From the NCBI RefSeq assembly GCF_014650715.1, contig NZ_BMVM01000021.1, positions 62,001-126,000 of the forward strand: DNA of 64,000 bases. Direction: 5' to 3'. This document shows positions 33,962 through 43,021 of the stretch, piece after piece. This DNA comes from Streptomyces bluensis (GTDB lineage Bacteria; Actinomycetota; Actinomycetes; Streptomycetales; Streptomycetaceae). Made by a program: the position numbers and the translations under genes. Every line of letters starts with the position of its first letter. Position 1 is the first letter of the stretch. The notes under the pieces were generated by a model that was not told the origin of the DNA, searched no databases, and worked only from the letters and a program-made list of their open reading frames with translations.

Positions 33962-34753
33962 TCACCCGTCCCCGTCGTGCTTGCGCAGCACCGCCGTGTA
34001 CGACAGCAGGGGCGCGTCGGACGGAGCGCCCGGGTAGCGGAAGTCCTGTACATCGCACAGGCGCCAGCCCGCGGCCCCCGCGATGCGCTCCAGCTCCTCC
34101 GGCCCGCAGAACAGGTAGGGGAACCAGTCGGTTGCCGTGGTGCCGTAGCGCAGACGCATCACCAGCTCGCCCGGCAGCCCGCCACGCGCGAGATTGCGCT
34201 CGGCATAGGCATCGTTGTCCGCGGTGCCGCCCACCGGACGCCTGCCCTCCGCGATGATCAGCGCATCGGCGGAGGTGATCGCGTGCACCTGCCGGAGAAT
34301 GTCCGTGCCGCGAGAGACGGAACCGAGCAGTCCGACGTTGTTGCCCAGGAACAGCACGGTCCGGAACGGCTCCCTCCCCCGCATCCGGTGCTCCAGCTCC
34401 GTCACGTCGCCGCGGACGGTCTCCTGCACTCCGGCGTCCCGGCAGATGCCCAGCGCCAGCGCCGACGTGTCCAGCGCCGTCACATGCATCGACCTGCGGG
34501 CCAGAAAGGCGCCGTGCCTGCCGCTGCCGGCGCCGACGTCGAGCACGGGCCCCCGGGCCCTCGCCAACGCGTCCCGGACCGCCGACGGCCACTCCTGTTC
34601 TCCGTTGAGCCACTGGGCCGAGCCGGACGGCACGATCAGTCCGTCCGAACGCTCGACGAACGCGGTGACGGGCCGCTGCAGACGCACCGCGTCCGAGAGT
34701 TGCAGCCCGAACGCGTCACCGATCCGCGGACCCGGAGAACCATTCGCCTCCAC
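33962..34753 (-). CDS. Class I SAM-dependent methyltransferase
   Basis: The protein has 263 aa from GTG 34753, with GAGGAGAG upstream at good spacing. VLDVGAGSGRHGAFLARR is motif I and VTALDTSALAL motif II. The N-terminal 80 residues (VEANGSPGPRIGDAF to WPSAVRDAL) form a separate helical cap. It is a second tailoring methyltransferase at the right border of the cluster. A SARP-type repeat 63 nt upstream ties it to the cluster regulon. Confidence 0.87.
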   Translation of the reverse strand: MEANGSPGPRIGDAFGLQLSDAVRLQRPVTAFVERSDGLIVPSGSAQWLNGEQEWPSAVRDALARARGPVLDVGAGSGRHGAFLARRSMHVTALDTSALALGICRDAGVQETVRGDVTELEHRMRGREPFRTVLFLGNNVGLLGSVSRGTDILRQVHAITSADALIIAEGRRPVGGTADNDAYAERNLARGGLPGELVMRLRYGTTATDWFPYLFCGPEELERIAGAAGWRLCDVQDFRYPGAPSDAPLLSYTAVLRKHDGDG

Positions 34754-34798
34754 GAGCTCTCCTCTGCAAAGGCACACCACAACCGATCAACGCTCGCC

Positions 34799-34844
34799 AC
34801 TATGGCAGGGCGCGGATACGGGCCCCATACGCGTCGCGCACGGG
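34799..34844 (-). promoter_or_regulatory. Probable SARP operator and promoter of the distal methyltransferase gene
   Basis: On the minus strand CCCGTGC, CGCGTAT and CCCGTAT lie 11 bp apart (34844-34816). Eleven bases further is CATAGT (34804-34799), a fair -10. The central heptamer is identical to those of both kinase-promoter boxes. This is the rightmost regulon member I found. Confidence 0.65.
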
Positions 34845-35366
34845 GGCGGGACGGCGGGCACCGCTCGCGGCCGATGTTGCTCCATTTGAGGCGTCATTGC
34901 AGGCGATCGTGGGAGGACCGGAGGCGAGTCATCGTGCAAGCCGGACCATTCGGCCGCGGGTGGCGCGGCGCTGGCGTGCGGGTGGGGCGGCGGTGGCACG
35001 GGGACCTGGGAGGGGTGGCGGCGGAAGTTGTCCGCCACCTCACGGGAGATGCGCCATGTACGACCGTCGCCAAGCCCACCGCCCCGCCGCCCGTCCGCAG
35101 AGCGCCCTTCGTTCGCCGCTCGGGGAGTTGGAGCAGGCGTTCCTCTCCCTCGCCCACGGGGCGGAGCCGCTGATGTTCCCCGCGCATCTGGTGTGCGACG
35201 AACCCGACCGTGCGGCATGGCCGCCGTGCGGGCCATCGCCGAATCGCTGCTGATGACGGTGGCCCCGACCACGTACCGGGCCCTGCCGTGCTGACCGGGA
35301 CGCCCACCATGTGATCACCTGCCGGGCGCCGTAACTGCCCGCATCAAACTTCCTCTTGGACGAACC
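34845..35366. other. Gap without a convincing gene
   Basis: Several frames are open because of high GC, among them a plus-strand frame near 35056-35253 whose product contains GELEQAFLSLAHGAEPLMFPAH, but none has good codon bias over its length plus a convincing start. It could hold a decayed small gene. I see no repeats or RNA structure of note. Confidence 0.4.
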
Positions 35367-35738
35367 ATGAAACACATGATGACCGCCGCAGCGGCGTTCC
35401 TCTTTCTGGCCTGCGCGGCCGTTCCCGCGAACGCGGACGCGACCGTCACCGAAGGCAAAGTGGGGCTGAGCGTCAAGGGCAAGGGCCTGTCGGTGAAGCG
35501 GGCAGGCGGCTGGATGGATGGCCACGGCACCGGTGTCCGGGGCCGCCTGTACACGGTCTACAGGGGCGAGCGGACCGACATCACCAGGTGGAAGGACGCG
35601 ACTCCGGTCACTGCCGGGAGGACGAAGCTCTCTTCCGTGGACTGGAATCTGAAAGGCCGAAGCTTCCGGGACGGCACGTGGCTGTGCATCCAGGTCAACA
35701 GAGCGGATGGCACCCCCTGCGCCAAGATCCACCGCTGA
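35367..35738 (+). CDS. Small secreted protein of unknown function
   Basis: The protein has 123 aa with a clear Sec signal (MKHMMTAAAAFLFLACAAVPANADA), giving a mature protein of about 98 residues. The mature part is basic, with KGKGLSVKRAGGWMDGHGTGVRGRL and two cysteines near the end (WLCIQVN, GTPCAKIHR) that may form a disulfide. I do not recognise it. It lies between the RiPP cluster and the toxin locus. Confidence 0.65.
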   Translation: MKHMMTAAAAFLFLACAAVPANADATVTEGKVGLSVKGKGLSVKRAGGWMDGHGTGVRGRLYTVYRGERTDITRWKDATPVTAGRTKLSSVDWNLKGRSFRDGTWLCIQVNRADGTPCAKIHR

Positions 35739-36130
35739 CGTTACTCAGCGATCCGCCGGTGACTACCGGCCGCTTGGTCGCGATGCCGCTGGGGTCTCTC
35801 GCCGGTTCGTTCTGGCTGCCGGGGCGATGTCCGGATGGAGAGCCAGGCGCCGGATCAGGGCCGTGTCCAGTATCTCGGCATCGCTCCAGCATCTGCTCCA
35901 GCGCGTGCAGCCGTAGCGCAGGTCTCTTCTCTCCAGGCGTTGGCACCGCTGGCCACCGAAAAACCAGCAAGAGACTTAAATCTGGGATTTCCGGCGCATC
36001 ACACTACCGTTTCGGATCAATAAACCCCCACGATACACCGTCTCTCACAGTGACCGTCCCGAAACCGAGAGATCGCAACTGTGCCCCCGAACAGGCCGGG
36101 GGCACAGCAGGAGGGTGGAGCTGTCTGTTC
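35739..36130. other. Gap between secreted protein and immunity gene
   Basis: The stretch is less GC-rich than its neighbours. No frame shows convincing coding bias and I see no strong hairpin. It separates the plus-strand secreted gene from the minus-strand toxin/immunity pair and probably contains only untranslated DNA. Confidence 0.4.
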
Positions 36131-36634
36131 TTATACCGATTGGTCAAGCAGTAGCCATGGCACACATTCTGGCCGTGCACCTGTCCGAGTTCGGCAGAAT
36201 TCTTCGAGAGCTGCGCGGACTTGCGCTACTGGGATAGCTGCTTCACGTGGGTAGTAACTGGGGTCACCGGGATCTGCGATCAATTCGGGGTCAAAAGAGG
36301 GTGGATTGGGATTTCCCGAAGTCCAGACGAATCGAGAGATGTCGTTCTCAGGTGCTCCATCGGGAACCTTGCTGGTCCACCATTTCAGTGCACCATGCCC
36401 GTTCTTGGTGTTGACCGAGACATACAGAAAATTACTCGGCCACCTCTCGTCAGTCTCTTCTGGGTATTTTCCCTTGACAATACTGATCACGGCTCTCTCA
36501 GGTACAATCTCGAAGCCGTCAGGAGTTGTTCCCTCTTGAATGAGATTGGTCATGATGTGATCAATGAGGACATCGACTTCCTGCTCAGATCGGGCGTAGA
36601 TTTCGCCCGCATGCGTCCCACCAAGGACAATCAT
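36131..36634 (-). CDS. Imm1-like immunity protein
   Basis: The protein has 167 aa from ATG 36634, seven bases after the toxin stop. The core (DVLIDHIMTN, RAVISIVKG, FLYVSVNTKNGHGALKWWTS, PVAQVRAALEEFCRTRTGARPECVPW) fits the Imm1 family, whose members often neutralise deaminase toxins of the SCP1.201/DddA group. Base composition is lower in GC than neighbouring genes, as expected for an exchangeable toxin-tip/immunity cassette. It should bind and block the C-terminal domain of the adjacent toxin in the cytoplasm. Confidence 0.75.
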   Translation of the reverse strand: MIVLGGTHAGEIYARSEQEVDVLIDHIMTNLIQEGTTPDGFEIVPERAVISIVKGKYPEETDERWPSNFLYVSVNTKNGHGALKWWTSKVPDGAPENDISRFVWTSGNPNPPSFDPELIADPGDPSYYPREAAIPVAQVRAALEEFCRTRTGARPECVPWLLLDQSV

Positions 36635-36641
36635 CCCGCCG

Positions 36642-39600
36642 TCACCTCTTCGCTAGGCCCTTCAGCTTTACCGGCCCCGCCATTCCGGGATAGTGTACAT
36701 ACAGCGTCTGGTCCTCGTAGAGGATGGCAGGTACTGCCTGCTTGCAGCCCATGGAGTTGGGAGCCGTCACCCTTGGGCACACGTAGTTCGTGTTGATGAC
36801 GATGTGTAGCTCTTTCACCTCCCCCATCTTATTGCGCATCTCCCATGCGAGCTTTACTTCGGCGTGATGTGAGACGCTCGCATACCCCGGGAATTCCGGA
36901 AAGTTGGTAGAGCTTTTGAGGAAGGAATTGATCTCCTCGGAGAGTTCACTACGTCCGCTCACCAGCATCGAATCCCAGACTTGCGTACCGTCAGACTCGA
37001 AAACGTAGCCGGAAGTCGGGTCTCCATTCTGACGTTTCGGGAGTTTGTCCCAAGCACTCTTCACCCATGCGGGACAGGCTTCGTCGGTGTTGTGGACGAG
37101 GACGTCGGTACTGCCGGTCGAGACGTAGTAGGTGTGGAGGTCGTCGACGGTGAGGTCGTAGGCGTCCTGAAGGCCAGCCCAGTTACGGATGTGGGCGATA
37201 GCGGCCGTGCTGTTCTGCGGGGTGCGCAGGGTGTCGCCGGCCTTGAGGTCGCTTGCGTTCTTCCACGTTTGGTCGTTCTCGGACCAGTAGGGATGGTGGC
37301 TGGTGGAGGTGAGGGTGGAGCCGTCGGCGAGGGTGACGTCGGTGAAGTTCCGGTCGTCGGGGGTGTGGATGGTGCGGGTGACTCGTCGGGGGCCGGATTC
37401 GCCGGTGGTGGGGTCGGTGGCTGTGACGAGGTCGCCGGTTTCGATCTGCTCGATGGGACGCCGGGTGCCGTCGGCCATGAGGACCTTGGTGCCGGCCGGG
37501 AAGCTGTTTGCTGCTCCGGTCAGGCAGGCGACGGTGCGGCGGACGGATCGCCCACCCTTGATGGCGTCAAGGCCATTGTCGATCTTGGCAACGAGTTTGA
37601 GCTTGCCCCAGGGGGTGACGCCGACGACGGCCATCGCGCAGTCCGCGGCCGTGGGGTTGTCGATGCAGGCCTCGATGTCGGCGAGACCCGACATCTCCCA
37701 GATGATCGTCTTGTACGTGCGGGGGTCCTTCGCGACCTCCCACACTCTGTCGATTGCGCCGCCGTCGCAGATGACCGTGTTGATCGGGAAGTACGAGGTG
37801 TCGAACGGGAGGAGGTCCATGCAGCGCGTCTTGGGCGCACTTTGCTGCTGAGCCTTGCGTTCTTCCTCCGCCTGCTTGCGGGCCTCTTCCATCTCTTGCT
37901 CGGCGAGGTCGCGCGTTGCCTGCCAGGCTTGCTTGGCCTCCGCCTCTGCTTCGGCGGCACTCTTGCCAGCGGCGAGGGCCGACGCGCGGGCCCGGTCGGC
38001 GGAGTCGTTGGCCTTCTGTGCGGAGTTGCGGGCGTAGGTAGCGGAGAATTCGGCCTGGGCAGCGGAGTTCTCGGCGGCGGTGGCGTCCTGCGCGGCCTGC
38101 TCGGCTGCGCTCCGTGCCGTGGCTGCTGATGCTGCCGCGTCGGCGGCACTCTGAGTGGCGGCATCGGCTGACGCCTTGGCGTCGGCCGCGTATTGCTCGG
38201 CCTGCTTGGCCGAGTTCTCCGCCTCTGCGGCGGCGGCGTCCGCCTCTTCGGCAGCGTTTATCGCCCTCTTGGCGGCTTCCGCGGCAAGCCAGGCGTCCTT
38301 TTGTGCCTTTGCGGCGATCAGCGAGCCTTCGGCGAGGAGCCGCTGGACTTGGCGGATGTGGGTGGTGGCGAGGTCGTCCTTGCGCTGGGCATGGTACTGG
38401 CCGGTGATGACGAACTCGTGGATCAGCTCCGGGGGTCCGGCGAGAGCGATTTTCGCCGCTGCCTGGACTTCGGGGCCACCGGTCTCGGCGAGGCCGGCCG
38501 TGATGACCCTTTCATCGGACAGTTGCTCGCTGTACTGGCCGATGTGCAGGAACGTCGCGAGGGTCTTGCCGTTTCCGTCGGCGAGTGCTGTCTTGGCGGC
38601 CTCGCTGACGCCGGGGCCGCCGGTTTCGGCGAGGCGGGCGACGTCGACCTTCATGTCGTCGCGTCCGGCCTCGTACTGGCCGGAGGAGTGGAAGGCCTCG
38701 ATTTGCTCCGGGGTCCCGTTGGTCAGGACTTCGGTGGCCGCGGTGCGGATGGAAGCGTAGGGGCTCTGGGAGCTCAGGTCGACGACGCGCTGGCGTACGT
38801 CGTTGTGGTTGGCCTCTTTCCAGCGGGTGCGCAGGTAGTCCAGAACGTCCTGGTCGGTGCCGGAGAGCGCGCGAGCGGCGGCTTCCTGGTGCCACGGGCC
38901 AAGCAACTTCATCGCCTGCATGGCGAGTTCGCGGCCCTTGGCGGCGGTGGCCTGGATGTCGACGTCGGGCCGTCCGGCTTCCTGAGCCAGCACGGTCGCG
39001 GTGTCGTTCAGGGACAGGGCCTCGACCTGCGTGGACGCGGAGGCCGAGATCGCTGCTTCGGAGGTGGTCTTCATCGAACGGGCGCGCTCGATGGCCGCGT
39101 CCGTGCGGGTCTGCAGGTCGGCCGTTTCGGTCTCCCGGGCCAGGTCGAAGGTCTCCCTGGCTTTGTCCACTGCGGCCGTCGCGCTGTCGGCTGCTGCTTT
39201 GGCGCCGTCGGCGTTCTTCTGGGCCACAGCAGCGTAGGTTGCGGCGTTTCCGGCTTGTTTGGCGGCTTCGTCGGCGTAGTCGGCGGCCTTGTTCGCATGT
39301 GCTGCCGCCGAGTTGGCGGCATCGCGGGCCCCGGAGGCGGCAGTGGCCGCACGGCGGGCCAGGTCGGCAGAGCGGTCGGCGGCGGCGTCGGCGGCATCGG
39401 CGTGCCGTCGCGCTTCGGCAGCTGCCAGGCGGGCCTCGTTGGAATGCAGGCCGGCCGCGTCCGCGTGAGCGTTGGCCGCTTCGGCTGCGTCAGCTGCCGC
39501 CCGCGCGTTGCCGGAGGCACCCTTGGCTGCCTCTGAGGCGACTGCCGCAGCGGCGGAGGCAAGGCCTGCGTTCCCGGCTGCGACCGCCGACGTCTCGGCG

Positions 39601-40754
39601 GCGTCCGCTGCGGCACGTGCCTGGCTGGCAGCCTGCCTTGCGGCGTCGGCGTCGGCCTCGTTGCCGGCGGCGGCAATGGCTGCCTTGTAGGCCTTGTTCG
39701 CTGCTTCAGAGGCCGCGGCGGCCGCCGCGGCGGTCTGCGCGGCGGCCAGTGCGGCCCTTCGTGCGGCACGGTTGGCGGCGTTGGCCGACCCGATGGCTTC
39801 CTGTGCGGCCTCGGCCGCACCTCGCGCGGCGTCTGCGGCTTGCTTGGCCTTGACCGCGGCCTTCTTGGAGTCGTCCTTGGCGGCCGCGGTCTCCTCGGCC
39901 GCCTTCTGCGCGGCCTCCTTGGCCAGCTGTGAAGCCTCGACTGCCTTCTTCGACGACTCTTCCGCCGTCTTGCGAGCGTCCTCGGCCTGCTTGCCGGCCT
40001 GCTCGGCCTGTTCGATCAGCTGGGCGATGGTGGAATGTTCCTGGTCGCGGTCACGGGCGATGAACTGCCCGACCTCCAGGAACTCGACCATGTCCTCCGG
40101 CGTGCCCTGAAGGGCGACCTTGGCTGCCGCACTCACATTCGGGCCGCCCGTGGTGGTCAGTCGGGCGACCTCGACGCGGTTGTCGTCCTCGCGCTCCTCG
40201 TACTGGCCCGTATTGAGGAAGAGCTCACGCTCGTCGAAGGTACCCTGCAGGGCGGCCTTGCCCGCCGCCTGCACACCCGGGCCGCCCAGGGTGATCAGAC
40301 GGGCGATCTCGACCTTGCGGTCCTCGTCCAGCGGCTCTTCGTAGCCGTACAGGAGGAAGGTTTCCAGCTCGGCCGGCGACTTCAGCATCGCCTCCTTGGC
40401 GGCCAGCCGCATGCCTGGACCGCCGGTCATCACCAGTCGCGCGGTCTCGACGCGGTTGTCGTCGAGCTGGATGGACTCCGCCTCGTCGAGGAACTTGCGG
40501 ATTGCCTCGTCACCGCCGAGCAGAGCCTGCTCGGCGGCTACCTTCAGACCGGCTCCGCCGGTCTCCCAGTAACCGACGATGTCGGCCCGCACATTCGCTG
40601 GCAACGGTGCCGGCTCCACCGCCACTGCGGCCGGTGTTCCCAGCAGACCCGACAGCAGGCCTGCGCACAGCAGCATCCGCAGCGCCCGCCGAGGGCCTGA
40701 ATACCGTCTCGATACTCCCGAACCAACAGTCCGGGAGGGTATACGCCGTCTCAC
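36642..40754 (-). CDS. Secreted polymorphic toxin: ALF repeats, coiled coil, Hint domain, DddA-like deaminase tip
   Basis: The protein has 1370 aa from a GTG start with GAGGGAG upstream. A Sec signal (LRMLLCAGLLSGLLGTPAAVAV) is followed by ALF-type helical repeats (pattern AR..TGGPG...AAK.AL.G, at least seven copies in two blocks). Between and after them lie long Ala-rich coiled coils. A Hint domain (NSFPAGTKVLMADGTRRPIEQ to VLVHN) starts near residue 1090. The final 145 residues carry HHAE (His1297, Glu1299) and two cysteines (1326 and 1337) before AVPAILYEDQTLYV, the zinc-deaminase layout of SCP1.201/DddA-like toxins. DddA converts cytosine to uracil in double-stranded DNA; whether this one prefers dsDNA is unknown. 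An Imm1-like gene follows. Confidence 0.82.
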   Translation of the reverse strand: MRRRIPSRTVGSGVSRRYSGPRRALRMLLCAGLLSGLLGTPAAVAVEPAPLPANVRADIVGYWETGGAGLKVAAEQALLGGDEAIRKFLDEAESIQLDDNRVETARLVMTGGPGMRLAAKEAMLKSPAELETFLLYGYEEPLDEDRKVEIARLITLGGPGVQAAGKAALQGTFDERELFLNTGQYEEREDDNRVEVARLTTTGGPNVSAAAKVALQGTPEDMVEFLEVGQFIARDRDQEHSTIAQLIEQAEQAGKQAEDARKTAEESSKKAVEASQLAKEAAQKAAEETAAAKDDSKKAAVKAKQAADAARGAAEAAQEAIGSANAANRAARRAALAAAQTAAAAAAASEAANKAYKAAIAAAGNEADADAARQAASQARAAADAAETSAVAAGNAGLASAAAAVASEAAKGASGNARAAADAAEAANAHADAAGLHSNEARLAAAEARRHADAADAAADRSADLARRAATAASGARDAANSAAAHANKAADYADEAAKQAGNAATYAAVAQKNADGAKAAADSATAAVDKARETFDLARETETADLQTRTDAAIERARSMKTTSEAAISASASTQVEALSLNDTATVLAQEAGRPDVDIQATAAKGRELAMQAMKLLGPWHQEAAARALSGTDQDVLDYLRTRWKEANHNDVRQRVVDLSSQSPYASIRTAATEVLTNGTPEQIEAFHSSGQYEAGRDDMKVDVARLAETGGPGVSEAAKTALADGNGKTLATFLHIGQYSEQLSDERVITAGLAETGGPEVQAAAKIALAGPPELIHEFVITGQYHAQRKDDLATTHIRQVQRLLAEGSLIAAKAQKDAWLAAEAAKRAINAAEEADAAAAEAENSAKQAEQYAADAKASADAATQSAADAAASAATARSAAEQAAQDATAAENSAAQAEFSATYARNSAQKANDSADRARASALAAGKSAAEAEAEAKQAWQATRDLAEQEMEEARKQAEEERKAQQQSAPKTRCMDLLPFDTSYFPINTVICDGGAIDRVWEVAKDPRTYKTIIWEMSGLADIEACIDNPTAADCAMAVVGVTPWGKLKLVAKIDNGLDAIKGGRSVRRTVACLTGAANSFPAGTKVLMADGTRRPIEQIETGDLVTATDPTTGESGPRRVTRTIHTPDDRNFTDVTLADGSTLTSTSHHPYWSENDQTWKNASDLKAGDTLRTPQNSTAAIAHIRNWAGLQDAYDLTVDDLHTYYVSTGSTDVLVHNTDEACPAWVKSAWDKLPKRQNGDPTSGYVFESDGTQVWDSMLVSGRSELSEEINSFLKSSTNFPEFPGYASVSHHAEVKLAWEMRNKMGEVKELHIVINTNYVCPRVTAPNSMGCKQAVPAILYEDQTLYVHYPGMAGPVKLKGLAKR

Positions 40755-40804
40755 TCGGCGACTCCCTCTTACTCCTGGGGCGCGGGCCCCTGTGGTGGTG
40801 TCGG

Positions 40805-43021
40805 CTAACGGGCGGCGTAGCCGAAGTCGGTGCCCGCGGCGGGGAGTCCGCCGGTGCCGGGCTGGTAGGTGGTGACTGCCCCGTTAGTGCCGCCGGGGAC
40901 GACATTGCCAAGGGGCAGGGCGTGCAGCGCACCGTAGGCAGTGGGGCCATACGGCATGCCGGCGTAGAGGCGGGTGCCGGTGAAGTGGATGCTCTGGCCC
41001 AGGCGCTGGTCGGCCTTGGGGGTGCCGGGGATGCCGTCGCCGTCTCCGGCTTCGATCCACAGATCGTTGTCACCGGCCGCGCCCAGCATCGAGAAGGTGT
41101 GGATCGCACCGGCCTTGGCCTCCGTGCCGATGGCCTCGCCCGGGGTTCCGACGGCCAGGAGCAGAGTGGCGGCGGTGGCCACGTCGCGCGGCGCGGTGTT
41201 GATCGCGGTCAGGCTCTCGCCCATCCGGTCGCCGGCCTCCGAGGTGCCCACGACGGTGTCGTCGGCTTCGCCCTGGCGCAGTTCGCGCAGGTAGGTCCAG
41301 GTTGTGTCGGCGTTGATCCGTACCAGGATGGCACGGCCCGCCTCTACCCGGTCGGTGCCGCCGGCGGTGGTGGTCTCGCCGGGCGAACCGATCGCCAGCA
41401 TCGAGGTGTCGGTGCCGGCCGCGGCGGAGGGGCGGTAGGCGGTCATGGCCAGGGCGGCGCCGAACTCGTCGCCCTCCTCGGCTGCACCGGTCACCGCACT
41501 GTTGTCCTGGTCCAGGCCGCCGATGGTGGTGGGCCGGCCGTCCGCGTCCAGAGTGTGGCTGAACAGGGCCACCGTGCCGGAGTCGGCCGCGGTGCCGATG
41601 GCCTCGCCGGGCGCGCCGATGGCGAAGAAGTTCTCGTCACCGGCGACGGAGGCGCCGAACCTGTCGCCCGCCTCGACCACTCCGGGCACATTGGTGGGCA
41701 GGTCCTGGTGGAGGGTGCGGCTGGTGTCGCCGTAGACGTAGAAGGCCATACCGCCCTCGGCCTCGGTGCCGACGGACTCGCCCGGTACACCGATGAGGAT
41801 CCACGGGCGACCCGCGGCCGTGGTGCCGGCTGCGAGGGCCTGGCCCATGCGGTCACCGGCCTCGGAGGCAGAGGCGAGAATGGCGCCGGTGCCTGTGCCC
41901 TGCTCCAGGTGCGTGCTCTTCACCGCAGCGCTACCCAGCCCGCTGGGGCCGCCGAAGAGTACGTCGACCATGCCCGCGTTCGCGGCGCCGGCCAGTTCCT
42001 CACCTGGGGTGGCGACCACCAGGTCGGTGTAGCCGTCCTGGTCGTAGTCGACGGTGGCCAGCGCCTCACCAAAGCCGTCGTTCGCCTCGGCCCCGCCAGG
42101 CACCCAGTCCAGGTCCTGGTCGATCTGGGCGATGCCCTTGCCTCCGCCGTACACGACCCGGACCAGGCCGGCACCGGCATCTCCGCCCACACTCGCCTTC
42201 GGATCGGCGACGGCGATGTCCTCGACGCCGTCACCGTTGAAGTCGGTGATCCGGGTCTGCTTGGTCTTCGACGTCACCCAGGCGGCGAGGTCGTCCGCCC
42301 GCACGCTCACCGCGTCGGTGCTGGTCTGGGCTTCGTCGCTACCAAAGCAGCCACCCTGGGAAGAACGGCTGCTGATGCCGACCAACTCCGCGCCAGAGGG
42401 GGTGGAACGCAGCAGCGGCCCGCCGGTGTCCCCGGCACAGACGGCCGCGCCGTTCTGGCCCGTGACCGGCAAGTCGTTGCCGGCGGGCGCGGCGGCAGTG
42501 AAGGAGCCGGCGTGCAGCTTGAGTGGCGCCCACTCGGCCTTGGTGCGGCCATAGCCGGTGGCGGTCAGGTTCTCCCCGGTCGTCGGCGCGGTGGTGGCCA
42601 ACGGAACGGCGGGGACGTTCAGAACGGGTGCGGCCAGGCGGGCCAGCACCATGTCGCGGTCCTCGCGCGGCACCAGTTCAACCACCTTCCGGACCTGCCC
42701 CGTGGTCGTGGCCAGGTCCGTGCGGCCGATCGTGGCGGTGGTCTTCAGCGTCGGCGCTCCCGCGGCCACGGACAGGCTCGTGTTCGGGTCCTCGGCAAAG
42801 CAACTGGCAGCGGTCAGCAGCCACTCGGCGTCTACCAGTGCGGCCGAGCAGGCACGCTGACCGTCGCCAATGTCCAGGCGCGCGGTGAAGCTGTGGGCAT
42901 TGTTGGTTTCTGCAGTACCGCTTACTGCGTGAGCAGGAGAGGCCACCAGGAACGGGGCGACCAGCAGGCCGACGGCCACGACAGCCGTGCGGCCAAGGCC
43001 GCGCCTTCGGGGGGTATACAT
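40805..43021 (-). CDS. Secreted trypsin-like protein with degenerate active site and FG-GAP repeats
   Basis: From ATG 43021 the protein has 738 aa, starting with a signal peptide (RTAVVAVGLLVAPFLVASPAHAV). Residues about 35-255 follow the S1 peptidase fold, but the catalytic His position reads AASC instead of AAHC and the serine position reads GDTGGP instead of GDSGGP; Asp is present (DRDMVLARL). It is therefore probably not a normal protease. The rest consists of FG-GAP/VCBS-like repeats (DFNGDGVEDIAVADP, DYDQDGYTDLVVATPGEEL, then repeated GxPGEAxGT units), forming a beta-propeller that may bind calcium. It probably acts in adhesion or recognition. Confidence 0.82.
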   Translation of the reverse strand: MYTPRRRGLGRTAVVAVGLLVAPFLVASPAHAVSGTAETNNAHSFTARLDIGDGQRACSAALVDAEWLLTAASCFAEDPNTSLSVAAGAPTLKTTATIGRTDLATTTGQVRKVVELVPREDRDMVLARLAAPVLNVPAVPLATTAPTTGENLTATGYGRTKAEWAPLKLHAGSFTAAAPAGNDLPVTGQNGAAVCAGDTGGPLLRSTPSGAELVGISSRSSQGGCFGSDEAQTSTDAVSVRADDLAAWVTSKTKQTRITDFNGDGVEDIAVADPKASVGGDAGAGLVRVVYGGGKGIAQIDQDLDWVPGGAEANDGFGEALATVDYDQDGYTDLVVATPGEELAGAANAGMVDVLFGGPSGLGSAAVKSTHLEQGTGTGAILASASEAGDRMGQALAAGTTAAGRPWILIGVPGESVGTEAEGGMAFYVYGDTSRTLHQDLPTNVPGVVEAGDRFGASVAGDENFFAIGAPGEAIGTAADSGTVALFSHTLDADGRPTTIGGLDQDNSAVTGAAEEGDEFGAALAMTAYRPSAAAGTDTSMLAIGSPGETTTAGGTDRVEAGRAILVRINADTTWTYLRELRQGEADDTVVGTSEAGDRMGESLTAINTAPRDVATAATLLLAVGTPGEAIGTEAKAGAIHTFSMLGAAGDNDLWIEAGDGDGIPGTPKADQRLGQSIHFTGTRLYAGMPYGPTAYGALHALPLGNVVPGGTNGAVTTYQPGTGGLPAAGTDFGYAAR

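Noticed and set aside
35056..35253. Possible small gene on the plus strand
   Set aside because: A ribosome site is missing and the C-terminal half looks out of frame; at best a decayed fragment.
38000..40100. Long plus-strand frames opposite the toxin gene rich in Arg or Ala
   Set aside because: They are mirror effects of the Ala-rich coiled coil; starts, ribosome sites and protein composition do not support genes.
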